A stretch of 10,129 nt of DNA from Candidatus Altimarinota bacterium (GCA_943355085.1 CALREC010000009.1:1-10129); one strand, 5' to 3'; positions 1 to 7,751 are shown, counted from the first letter of the stretch. A program made the numbers and translations. The notes: generated by a model from the sequence alone, not told the origin.

Positions 1-2371
1 TTGTACTATTTATGAGACTAAAAGCGTTACGGATAATCGCCGTTTTGCTTGTATATTTGTCGAGATTACCGAGCATGTTTACGTCTGCAGGAAACTGATC
101 CTCGACCAGTGCGCTTGATTTTTTGGTAGATACGAGCCCAGTGATCTTTACCCCCGTCTGAATAGTTTTATCGCTATAACTCTCTCCATGATAATTGTCC
201 TTTCCGATGATATTAGAGTTATAGACTATGTTTTTTGAATCAAGCGTATACGAGATATGTGTTGCTAGAAATACTCCCGTCATACTTCGCCCCACAACTC
301 CTGGTTTTTGTACGAGTTTTGTATAGAGGTTATTAGAACTGGTTGGAAAATTTACAGGACTTGTTATATCTTGAAAAGTACTGATAATAGTAGTTTCAGA
401 ATCTCATATAGTAGTACCTCCATAAAAATTAAATCTATGACTATTGGTTCCACTAAAAGTAAGTTGTACTTTTGGAGTATTTCCATCTCTCGTTCCATTA
501 CGAGTAATAGTTAATAAAGAATCCTGTCTCGCTCCTTCGATAAAACCATCCCTGAGATCTTCGGTGATCTCTGTTTTGTAGAGGGGTTTGAAGTTAAAGT
601 CTATGTTGCTATCTATTATCGCTTGATCAGCACTATTACCAAGGCTTCCGTTAATATCAAATGTAATTCAATTTATCTTAAATTTTCCATCCGGATCGGC
701 TTTATATTGCTGATACGTTGGTGTATATACTTTAAATGAATATGGGTATACTCCATTTGTCGAATTTTGAGCATTACTTGGAGTAACTTGTGTTGCTTGA
801 GGAAACGTATTATATACTCATGATGAAGAAGGGGAGCTTGCAAAAACTGCATCTCCCGATTTATTATATTGGTTTAGCTTCAGAAAATTAGTAATGTTAA
901 AATTGAAATCTATCGTTCGACTAATCCCAGTCGCAGGAACAACAGCATTTCCATAGGCATCTATGAGGGTTATGTCAAGTGGCTTCAGTGTTCCATCGGC
1001 TATAGAGGTTCCATTAGTAAGGGTGTTTTTATTTCCTGGTGTAACAGTTTTTGTACTAAGTCCTATGCTGGTATTTGCAAATACATTATAGTTAAATGAT
1101 TTAATTCCGGAATTATCATAGGTAGTATTTCCCGCTTCGTCGGTTATTTTCGTTATTTTAAATGAATAATTACGACCTCCGGTTCATAAGGCACGATCAT
1201 TATCGACATTTTGTATAGATGTAACAAAACTAAGAGTACTATTATTTGATACCGAATTTGCAGTTGTGAGAAAATTGTTTACTGAAGAATAATTTTCAAA
1301 GTATCCTTCTATGAGTGTTATCGGTGATCATTGGTTAACTCCTACATTCACAGAAAAATTTTGTGTAGGAGTAGCCTCTAGATTGCTCATGCTCGCGGGA
1401 GATGTGTCAGATACATCTATTGTCATAGGAGTATTGGTATCGACTTTTGTTATATGTGCTCCATCATATGTAGATGAATTTCCTACTCCATCACGAATAA
1501 CTAGGCGAAATTTATAGGCGGTCCTATTTCCAGCCGTATAGGTATAGGAATCCGTTTTTGTATTAGCAGCTATTGTTGTAATTGTTTTTACTGCTGTCCA
1601 GGATCACCATGCTCAGAATCACGGACTATCTGTGGCGGTAGATTGTTCTAGTGTGTATTGAGACAAGAGAGATCATCCTGTATCCTGCATGCTAAAATTC
1701 ACAGTCTGAGTTGTCTGATTGGTCCAACCATTTGTATAGGTAAAAGTGGTTCAGGTGGGTACCTCATTTTCCATCTTTATAGCATTGGTACTTGTAAGCT
1801 CGACAGATTCATTTCCAGCATTATCATACGCAATTGTTTTATATTTATATGCAGTTCTATTACTAAAGCCTCTTGAATATACTTTTGTTCCAGAAGTATT
1901 TGTACTGCCGAGAGTTATGGTGTCTACCTTTGTCCAGGGTCAATACGTTATTGTTGGAATATTATCACTCCAGGTTGCCGATGCTTCATATAGCTCTACG
2001 CGGTTCAATTTACTACCTCCAGTATCTGCAAAATCTCCAAAGGTTACACTCTGAGTAGTACCAACCCAACTATCCGTGTATACAAGACTTCCTCAAGTAG
2101 GAACCGTAGAATCCCAGAATTGACAGATTATAGCATAGCCATTGTTTCCGATAACACGAGCTTGTCTATAATATAGTGCGTACCCATCACTTCCATAGTT
2201 TGGACCAGAAGGCTCTGGACTTGGTGATACCGCGTCGGGCTCAGCATCTATTGGACACTCTGTTAGGGGGCCAGAAATTTGAACCGCCCACGTACCATAC
2301 CACTTGGCGTCGATATAGCTTGTCTGAAGCATCCAAAAGAGACAAGAGAGAAATAAGAGAAATTTTTTCAT
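1..2371 (-). CDS. Secreted/surface protein with tandem Ig/fibronectin-like repeats (3' end outside window)
   Basis: The frame is open for about 790 codons from the ATG at 2371-2369 to the left edge when TGA is read as glycine; I found no TAA or TAG in it and counted 12 in-frame TGAs. Residues 1-22 are a classic signal peptide (MKKFLLFLSCLFW, cleavage probably after YIDA). Residues about 23-88 are a proline-rich head with two or three cysteines. Then come tandem units of about 114 residues: unit 1 from about residue 90 (VPTGGSLVYTDSW), unit 2 from about 204 (VPTGTTFTYTNGW), and a diverged unit from about 316 (NTPMTIDVSD). Matching landmarks are DTGGS, WTKVDTIT/WTAVKTIT and NRTAYKYK/NRTAYKFR followed by a D-x-x-GN turn, typical of bacterial Ig or fibronectin III-like beta sandwiches. 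The rest is Thr/Ser/Asn-rich. Ligand and exact fold are unknown; adhesin or cell-surface architecture is inference. It is divergent from the two-component operon. Confidence 0.85.
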
Positions 2372-2388
2372 AGTGTTGAATAGGATAT

Positions 2389-2394
2389 ATTATA
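2389..2394 (-). promoter_or_regulatory. Candidate -10 box of the surface-protein gene
   Basis: TATAAT on the minus strand ends 17 bases before the ATG at 2371, so transcription would start about 10 bases upstream of the start codon, giving a nearly leaderless mRNA. No convincing -35 hexamer is present at the usual distance. A 16-bp palindrome sits where the -35 region should be. Confidence 0.5.
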
Positions 2395-2415
2395 CATTTA
2401 CTATTAAGCCATATA

Positions 2416-2431
2416 TTGATTTATAAATCAA
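2416..2431. promoter_or_regulatory. Perfect 16-bp palindrome, candidate operator
   Basis: TTGATTTATAAATCAA is identical to its own reverse complement over all 16 bases, and the symmetry ends at the flanking bases. It lies in the divergent intergenic region, about 22-37 bases upstream of the candidate -10 of the surface-protein gene, so a dimeric regulator bound here could act on that promoter. AT-rich DNA yields short palindromes by chance, so function is inferred. Confidence 0.4.
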
Positions 2432-2449
2432 ATTAAAAAGTTTTTACAA

Positions 2450-2467
2450 CGTATACATCGTATACAT
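2450..2467. repeat. Tandem 9-bp direct repeat with GTATAC palindromes
   Basis: CGTATACAT occurs twice with no gap (2450-2458 and 2459-2467). Each copy contains the self-complementary GTATAC, so the pair also reads as GTATAC-ATC-GTATAC. It sits between the two divergent promoters and may be a protein-binding site, though it could be a simple tandem duplication. Confidence 0.4.
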
Positions 2468-2512
2468 TACACACAAACTCCCTTGTTTTTTACTTCTTTT
2501 TTCATATGATTC

Positions 2513-2540
2513 TTCATACAATTTTCTTACAGTCTTCATA
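2513..2540 (+). promoter_or_regulatory. 11-bp-spaced direct repeats upstream of the response regulator (candidate OmpR/PhoB-type box)
   Basis: TTCATA (2513-2518), TTCTTA (2524-2529) and TTCATA (2535-2540) start exactly 11 bp apart, one helical turn, which is the layout of OmpR/PhoB-family binding sites. The last copy covers the place of a -35 element relative to the TATACT at 2555. A further TTCATA at 2501 is 12 bp upstream, one base out of phase. The adjacent gene encodes a regulator of that family, so autoregulation is a reasonable inference. Confidence 0.4.
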
Positions 2541-2554
2541 TACATTCCAAATCT

Positions 2555-2560
2555 TATACT
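2555..2560 (+). promoter_or_regulatory. Candidate -10 box of the two-component operon
   Basis: TATACT lies 15 bases before the ATG at 2576, which would leave a leader of only about 9 bases and no room for a ribosome binding site of the usual kind. There is no good -35; the 11-bp repeats occupy that position, as in activator-dependent promoters. Confidence 0.4.
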
Positions 2561-2575
2561 TAATCGGTGTACTCT

Positions 2576-3232
2576 ATGAAAGTCCTTATCGTTGAAGACA
2601 ATGAAGTTTTATCGGATAATATCAGAGATTATCTTGAGGCAAAGTGAATCGACTCCAAGCAACTCTTTGGTGGCGAGTTTGTCAATTATGAACTTTCTTC
2701 ACATGTCTATGATCTTGTCATACTCGATATAGGACTCCCAATTATGAATGGATTTGAAGTATGCAATACCATAAGAGAGAGTGGAAAAAATATCCCCATT
2801 CTCATGCTTACTTCCAGAAATACGATCGATGATAAAGTAAAGGGATTTCAATCTGGATCGGACGACTATCTCACTAAGCCATTTGAATATTCGGAGCTCC
2901 TTATGAGGATTCAGGCATTGACTCGTAGATCTTTTAGTATAAGATCTCAGGTCATCAAAACCAAGGACTTAGAAGTGGATATCGAAAAGAAGAAAGTTCT
3001 GAAGAACGGAAAAGAAATAATATTTACTGTGCTTGAATTTAACCTCCTCGTCTATTTGCTCCAAAATAGTGGAAAGATAGTAGGCAAGGAAACATTACTT
3101 GAAAAAGTATGGGGTCAGTATGATGTATTTTCTATGACGAGAACGGTAGATGTATATATAGGATATCTACGGAAAAAGCTCGGAAAGGATCTCATCCAAA
3201 CGATACGCTGAATTTGATACACCATAGATTAA
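2576..3232 (+). CDS. OmpR/PhoB-family response regulator
   Basis: The protein has 218 residues, normal for the family, starting at ATG 2576 and ending at TAA 3230-3232. The receiver domain (about 1-115) shows the acidic pair E7/D8, the phosphoacceptor D51 in VILDIGLP, T79 and K101 in the YLTKPF motif. The C-terminal winged helix (about 122-218) has TVLEFNLLVYLLQN, then TRTVDVYIGYLRKKLG and the terminal RGIGYTID. Three TGA codons read as glycine: G24 and both glycines of RGIGY, which are conserved in this family; under the standard code the protein would lose its start region and its tail. The histidine kinase begins 20 bases downstream, so the two are almost certainly cotranscribed and the kinase is its partner. 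Target genes are not shown by the sequence; the divergent surface-protein gene and its own operon are the nearest candidates. Confidence 0.95.
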
Positions 3233-3252
3233 TTATTTATATGATTTAAAAA

Positions 3253-4440
3253 ATGGAAAACCTCCGCCTCCTTGAAAAAAGAAGAAAAAGACTCAGTATT
3301 TACTTTGCGCTTTTTATTCTTTTCTCTACCTGGCTACTAGAAGGGGCATTCCTCCTTTCTTTTTATTATGCCAACAATATTAAAATCGAAAATCAGTTGC
3401 AACTCAAGCTTAAATGAGTAGAAAATATTCTCCGAAATAGGGCTGATTATCTGAGCAAAATCGAAAATAATGATTATGCGATCAAATCCATGCTTGAAAA
3501 AGGGCTCGAATGAGTGAGTATTTTTAAAGGGAATGAACCAATTCTCGGAGATCTCACGGCTCATCATTTTTTGACTCCAGATACTTTTTATGATGGCCTT
3601 GATTATAAATATTATTTCAAAAATATAGAGCTTGATACCACATATAAGGTCATTGTTAAACAGTTGAATGAATACTCGTACTACAATCTTTTTTGAGTCC
3701 TTGGATCTTTCCTTCTCTTTACTCTTCCTTTTTTTCTCATATTTTATATACTTGGATACTATTTTGTCGGGAAGAATTTTTCACCGATTAGAGAGATGAT
3801 CATGAGTCTTGAAGACTTTAGTGCCAATATCAATCATGAGCTCAGGACTCCTGTAGCAGAGATTATCTCAACTTTGAGCCTGTCTCAGGAGCTCGGAAAA
3901 AATCATGAAAAAGCGATTAATACTTCCCTGTATTCGGCCAAAAAAATAGCTAAAATTCTTGACAGTATGCTCGGTATCATAAACCTTGTCGATGCTTCCT
4001 TTCAAAAAGAAAAATTGGATATGATAGAAGAAATAGATATGATCATCGTGGCAAATAAGGAGATGATTTGAGAAAAGAAGATCAAGATCAAAAAAGTCCT
4101 GAAAAATAATAGCTATCCACTTCAAATCAACAAGGAGCATTTTCATATCTGTATAGGAAATTTGCTGAAAAATGCTGTCAAATACTCTCATGAATGAGGC
4201 ACTATAATCATTGGTTTTAATAATGGAGTCTTTGAAATCGAGGATCGAGGCATTGGAATCGAGGAAAAAAATTTAACAAATATCTTCTCTCGTTATTTCC
4301 GAGAAAATTATCTGAAAGAAGAGGGATTTTGACTCGGTCTCTCCCTTGTAAAAAAGATTACGGATATCAATGGTTGGGTCATTGATATCGAGAGCAAAAA
4401 AGACTATTGAACAAAAATTACTCTTCACTTTTATGTGTAA
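3253..4440 (+). CDS. Membrane sensor histidine kinase
   Basis: The 395-residue protein runs from ATG 3253 to TAA 4438-4440 and uses seven TGA codons as glycine. TM1 is at about 16-40 and TM2 at about 146-172, leaving an extracytoplasmic sensor of about 105 residues with no recognised fold. No clear HAMP domain separates TM2 from the kinase core. The H-box is NINHELRTP with phosphoacceptor H195, and E196/T199 fit the E-x-x-T motif linked to phosphatase activity in HisKA kinases. The ATPase part has the N-box NLLKNAVKYS (N307), G1 box EDRGIGIE (D331), an F-box around NIFSRYF, and G2 box GFGLGLS (358-364), in which the first G of GLG (residue 360) is encoded by TGA. It follows its response regulator by 20 bases and overlaps the lipoprotein start by one base. 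The signal sensed is unknown. Confidence 0.93.
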
Positions 4441-4949
4441 TGAAAAAACTCAGTTTACTCATAGTATTTCTCCTTTCTTCCTGCACTCTCGTTGACGATA
4501 ATGCTGTTCGAGACCACAAGATTGGAGTGGATGAATTTTTCTCCAAATCTGAAAATACTGGAGGTATAACACAGGAAAGGGTTGCTCCTGTACACTCTGA
4601 AACCTGATCGATGCGCACGACTCAGACCGGGGTAATCTCAAGCACAGGAGCCCCTCAGAGCGTTCTCTTGAAAACACAAGAGAATATTTTACATACTTGA
4701 GCAATACGATCCAGACCTCTGATGCAAATGAAAGCCCCTGTGGTATCTGGAGGCGAAAGTACTAGTACAAAAACTCTTGATATCTCACAGAGCTGAGCTC
4801 TTGAATATCTCGAACACGAAAGCATCACTCTCGACACAGGCAGTCTTATCTCTGTTGGTGAGAGCGATGAGAGCAATACTCTTCTTGAGAAGGCTACCGA
4901 GGCAGAAGTGAAAGAATTAATAGATATCCTTATAGAATCTGGAAGATAA
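4440..4949 (+). CDS. Small lipoprotein coupled to the histidine kinase
   Basis: The frame of 169 residues starts at ATG 4440-4442, which shares one base with the kinase stop (TAATG), a typical translational-coupling arrangement, and ends at TAA 4947-4949. Three TGAs are read as glycine. The N-terminus is a lipoprotein signal: two lysines, a hydrophobic stretch and the lipobox LSSC with C15 as the lipidated residue. The mature part is Ser/Thr-rich and low in complexity in the middle, with an acidic, probably helical C-terminus (EKATEAEVKELIDILIESG). I recognise no domain. Its place as the third gene of a two-component operon suggests an envelope-side accessory that influences or reports to the kinase sensor domain, but this is inference from position only. 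An upstream TTG start inside the kinase gene is less likely because it would bury the signal peptide. Confidence 0.8.
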
Positions 4950-4982
4950 ATCTTTCTTGTCAAAAATACATGACTACCATCC

Positions 4983-5165
4983 ATGCCTACATGTTTTTTT
5001 ATTAAAAGAACGCTATGGAAAAATTACCTCCCCCGCTCACGTAGTTTTTGATTAGAGTATTCTCAAAGAATCGATGTTCTTTTTAGACATACCACCAAAG
5101 AAAAAAATGAGATTTACAAAATGATCCGAGAGGTTTTACTCGAGAAGCTCGAACTATATCCATAG
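4983..5165 (+). CDS. Possible small hypothetical protein (60 aa)
   Basis: The frame runs from ATG 4983 to TAG 5163-5165 with one TGA read as glycine. It is in the same frame as the preceding lipoprotein gene and the frame is open right from that gene's TAA. The C-terminal half is rich in Lys and Glu and looks helical (KEKNEIYKMIREVLLEKLE), which resembles real coding sequence in an AT-rich genome more than a random frame. There is no ribosome binding site, no signal peptide and no family I recognise. It may be a real small gene, the remnant of a longer one, or chance. Confidence 0.3.
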
Positions 5166-5318
5166 AAGTAATCTTTTCAGGATATTTTTACGTTTCTTAC
5201 AAAGTTCATACACTTCTCTCTTATATTGCTTCTAACCTTTCACAAGGGATTCAGCCAAATGAACGAGGACTGGCCAGAACTCGCCTTCATACAAACTGAT
5301 ACGATAATATTTACTCAT
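5154..5318 (-). pseudogene. Possible interrupted minus-strand small ORF
   Basis: From an ATG at 5318-5316 the minus strand reads 28 residues (MSKYYRISLYEGEFWPVLV...) to a TAG at 5234-5232, then continues in frame for 25 more residues rich in Lys, Arg and Glu (KQYKREVYELCKKRKNILK) to a second TAG at 5156-5154. The composition on both sides of the first stop is protein-like, so a gene broken by one nonsense change is possible. I recognise no family and chance cannot be excluded. Confidence 0.2.
5303..5308 (+). promoter_or_regulatory. Weak candidate -10 box of the coiled-coil gene
   Basis: GATAAT lies 24 bases before the ATG at 5333. No -35 hexamer is recognisable upstream, so the call rests on the -10 match and position alone. 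Confidence 0.25.
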
Positions 5319-5332
5319 TCATTATTATTTTT

Positions 5333-6301
5333 ATGAAAACTCTACACAATAAGCATATAGTTCTTGGTTTAGTAGCTATCTCGACTCTTGGTACAACTCT
5401 GTTCTCCACTGGTCTCGTATATGCTGATGACAGTACCAATAGCGGGTCTACGATTTTAAATCCGACTACGGTTACTGCCTCTGGAACAACCACACCAGTA
5501 TTACCACCTGTAAGTATTCCTGTTAAGGAAGAATTAAATAATATTCAAGGTTCAAAAGCCCCAGGTCTTATGCAAGGTGTAAAAGATGCTAAATGAGCAT
5601 TAAAACATGCTCGAGAAGAGAGAAAAGAAGGACGGGAGGTTATGATGGAACAAAACAAGGGTATGAAAGAGCAAATAAAAATGAACAAAGAAGTTTTTAG
5701 GACCGGCCAAGATGGACTCAAGATAATATTTGGAAAATTCACGCAGGATGTTCAAGTGCAACTCCGAGCACTTTCGAAAGCAAATAAGGGCATGATTGAT
5801 ACCCTCAGGACTGAAGAATCTGCTTCGGGAACTACCAACGAAAGAAAAACTGCTATTAAGACTGAAATTAAGGCACTCCATGATTCACATGTGGCTAAAA
5901 TCCTAGCAGTAGTGGGAACTGGAAGTATTGCCACAGAAGTTGAGAATTACTTTACAAAACAAAAGGAATTAGTAACAAAAAATCAAGCTCTTCGGGAAGA
6001 GACAAAGAAGGCTCGTGGAGAATTTCGTCAGGGAAAAGATGAACAGGTAGAAAAATATAGAGATCAATACTACACTCAGCTTAAGTCAGTCATACCAAAG
6101 CTGAAGGATCAAAAGATTGATGATGTCAATAAGAAAATAGATGCACTTATCGCAAAAATCGAGGGTAATATCAATATGGCGGCTCCCAAGAAAGAAAAAT
6201 TTCTTTCTCAAGTTATCTCCATTAAGGAGCTCCTCGAAGAGGAACAAGATCATCGATCAGAGAATATGGAAGATAGTGTCATAAGTACTATTATTGAATA
6301 A
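5333..6301 (+). CDS. Secreted coiled-coil protein of unknown function
   Basis: The gene encodes 322 residues from ATG 5333 to TAA 6299-6301, with a single TGA glycine at residue 88. Residues 1-31 are a signal peptide: a short basic start, hydrophobic HIVLGLVAISTLG, and cleavage after VYA before DD. Residues 32-65 form a Thr/Pro/Ser-rich linker. From about residue 85 to the end the sequence is dominated by Lys, Glu, Gln, Asp and Arg in heptad-like helical stretches (for example EERKEGREVMMEQNKG and KKARGEFRQGKDEQVEK), broken near residues 160-200 by a Gly/Thr/Ala-rich segment. There are no cysteines and no second membrane segment, so the protein is expected to be released or periplasmic. It is a single-gene unit, closed by the hairpin at 6316-6362. 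I recognise no family. Confidence 0.88.
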
Positions 6302-6315
6302 TATGTTTTGTAAGC

Positions 6316-6362
6316 AACAAAAAGAAGAAGTCAGCATATTTATGCGATTTCTTCTTTTTGTT
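6316..6362 (+). terminator. Hairpin terminator after the coiled-coil gene
   Basis: AACAAAAAGAAGAA (6316-6329) pairs perfectly over 14 bp with TTCTTCTTTTTGTT (6349-6362). The loop contains a further small GCAT/ATGC stem. It begins 14 bases after the stop codon. The stem is AT-rich and is not followed by a long uninterrupted T run, so termination is likely but of uncertain strength. Confidence 0.6.
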
Positions 6363-6431
6363 ATTTGCTTTATGTACCATAGAAAGAGTCGCTTAAAAAC
6401 CGTAGCCATGCAATGAAAACTAGAGAATATG

Positions 6432-6458
6432 TTGCAAAATAAAAAAACCTCCTATAAT
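6432..6458 (+). promoter_or_regulatory. Promoter of the tRNA-Leu gene
   Basis: TTGCAA (6432-6437) and a consensus TATAAT (6453-6458) are separated by 15 bp. The -10 ends nine bases before the mature tRNA. The stretch between (ACGCCCCGC) is strikingly GC-rich in an AT-rich region and resembles the GC discriminator of stringently controlled stable-RNA promoters. Confidence 0.65.
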
Positions 6459-6467
6459 ACGCCCCGC

Positions 6468-6551
6468 GCCCAGGTGATGGAACGGTAGACATGTACGTCT
6501 CAGACGCGTATGCCGCAAGGTGTGTGGGTTCAAATCCCATCCTGGGCACCA
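6468..6551 (+). tRNA. trnL: tRNA-Leu (anticodon CAG)
   Basis: The 84-base gene folds as a class II tRNA. The acceptor stem is GCCCAGG (6468-6474) with CCTGGGC (6541-6547), followed by discriminator A and an encoded CCA. The D arm is short (ATG/CAT). The anticodon stem TACGT/GCGTA closes the loop CTCAGAC, so the anticodon is CAG (6501-6503), reading the Leu codon CTG. A long variable arm with a GCC-GCAA-GGT hairpin supports leucine. The T arm is GTGGG-TTCAAAT-CCCAT. It has its own promoter and terminator. Serine, the other long-arm type, is excluded by the anticodon. Confidence 0.95.
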
Positions 6552-6563
6552 AAAATATTCAAT

Positions 6564-6595
6564 AATCCTCGCTTTGAAGGAAGAGAGGATTTTTT
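6564..6595 (+). terminator. Terminator of the tRNA gene
   Basis: AATCCTC (6564-6570) pairs with GAGGATT (6585-6591) and runs into a T tract (6590-6595), 12 bases after the tRNA CCA. The right arm can alternatively pair with ATCCTCTCT at 6601-6609, a second, longer but T-less hairpin. Confidence 0.65.
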
Positions 6596-6794
6596 GTACC
6601 ATCCTCTCTGTGTGAATTCTAATAGGGTACGACTTCCTGTTAAAACTGCTTTTTCATACAACAACTACTTATAATATCCTGAGACATCATGGGTTTGAGA
6701 TCGAAAAAAAGATTTTAGGCACTCTCTCCCACTCCTTCCAGATGCTGTCTAGGACAAAAACTGATCATTATTATCTCCTATTTTTTGAGTTTAC
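6596..6794 (+). promoter_or_regulatory. Leader region of the ABC exporter operon with candidate -10 at 6670-6675
   Basis: No gene is visible in this stretch. A consensus TATAAT is at 6670-6675 without a good -35, which would give a leader of about 113 bases before the ABC ATPase start. A second, weaker TATTAT-like run lies about 20 bases before the start. I see no strong hairpin or known riboswitch pattern in the leader. Confidence 0.3.
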
Positions 6795-7709
6795 ATGGCT
6801 ACACAATCTGCTTTTTGTATCAAAAATCTCACAAAAACCTATACGAACTGAGTAATCGCTCTCAGATGAATCTCTTTGACCGTAGAACAAGGAGACTTTT
6901 TTGCCCTACTTGGACCGAATGGTGCTGGAAAATCAACCACGATTGGAGTACTTTGTGGACTCGTACAGAAAACAACAGGATCAGTGGAAATCTGCGGATA
7001 TGATATCGATACACATCCATCTGAAGCCCGAAAATATGTGGGCATCGTTCCTCAAGAGTTTAACTTTGGCATATTTGAATCTGTCTATGATGTGGTAATC
7101 AATCAGGCTGGATACTACGGGATTTCCCGCAAAGAAGCTGCCCCCAATGTTGAAAAATATCTAAAATCTCTTGGACTCTGGGAGAAGCGAAATATGCAAT
7201 CGAAAACACTTTCTGGAGGTATGAAGCGACGATTGATGATTGCAAGGGCACTGGTTCATAGTCCGAAGCTTCTGATTCTCGATGAGCCAACTGCGGGAGT
7301 AGATATCGAGCTCAGACGAGGGATGTGGGATTTTCTTCGTGATCTCAATCGGGAAGGCACCACCATTATATTGACGACTCATTACCTCGAAGAAGCAGAG
7401 TTGCTCTGTACGGATATGGCCATCATCAACAAAGGTATGATAGTCAAACAAGGTCCCATAAAATCACTACTCGCATCGATGGAAGACGAATCAGTGACTA
7501 TAGATTTGGACCGACCATTTGAACACATTGCAGAACTCTCACCATATACTCCGCTGATACAAAATGAAACGGTTGATATTACTATTTCTCGGGAACACAC
7601 TCTCGATGCAGCACTCAAGAGTATTCATAAGGCTGGGTATGTCATCAAAAATATTCGTCCGAAATCGGGACGTCTGGAAGAATTTTTTATCCGAAATACA
7701 CAGGTGTAG
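6795..7709 (+). CDS. yadG: ABC-2 exporter ATP-binding subunit, YadG-like
   Basis: The 304-residue ATPase starts at ATG 6795 and ends at TAG; E. coli YadG is of almost the same length. Walker A is GPNGAGKST (40-48), Q-loop Q87 in VPQEFNFG, signature LSGGMKRR (139-146), Walker B LLILDEPTAGVD with D163/E164, and switch histidine H196 in TTHYLEEAE. After about residue 225 comes the C-terminal domain typical of ABC-2 ATPases. As I recall E. coli YadG, the run from QAGYYG through LDEPTAGVDIELRR is nearly the same. Two TGAs (residues 19 and 25) fall on glycines of the N-terminal TYTNGVIALRGISL segment, and starting after them would remove the first beta strands. It powers the permease encoded 42 bases downstream. 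The substrate of this family is not established. Confidence 0.93.
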
Positions 7710-7751
7710 ATCTCTCTTTTATTATAATTCTTTATTCCTTATCGTTCAATC

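Larger units (their letters stand above)
4950..5332. other. 383-bp stretch without a confident gene
   Basis: This lies between the lipoprotein stop and the coiled-coil gene. It holds a 60-codon plus-strand frame (listed separately) and, on the minus strand from 5318 to 5154, a frame interrupted by a TAG at 5234-5232. A plus-strand frame is also open from just after a TAG near 5090 into the coiled-coil gene but has no ATG. I see no tRNA, array or insertion-sequence end. It could be an eroded gene or gene pair. Confidence 0.5.

Noticed and set aside
2576..4440. Apparent frameshifted or fragmented pseudogenes of a response regulator and histidine kinase
   Set aside because: All breaks are TGA codons at glycine positions. 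With code 25 both genes are intact and of normal length.
4459..4984. Minus-strand ORFs opposite the lipoprotein gene
   Set aside because: The plus-strand frame has a lipobox signal peptide and operon position; the antisense frames show no motif.
4968..5000. Possible terminator after the lipoprotein: ACATG ... CATGT followed by seven T
   Set aside because: Only a 5-bp stem with a 17-base loop; too weak to call despite the T run.
5102..5332. Open plus-strand frame running into the coiled-coil gene, suggesting a longer N-terminus
   Set aside because: It has no ATG after its last stop, and the signal peptide begins exactly at ATG 5333.
6370..6602. Minus-strand ORFs of about 60 residues across the tRNA
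   Set aside because: They are antisense translations of the tRNA-Leu gene, a well-known artefact (the GWDLNPH type of peptide).
6722..6770. Minus-strand 17-codon ORF preceded by an AGGAG-like sequence
   Set aside because: Very short, no recognisable content, and SD motifs are not used by the other genes here.
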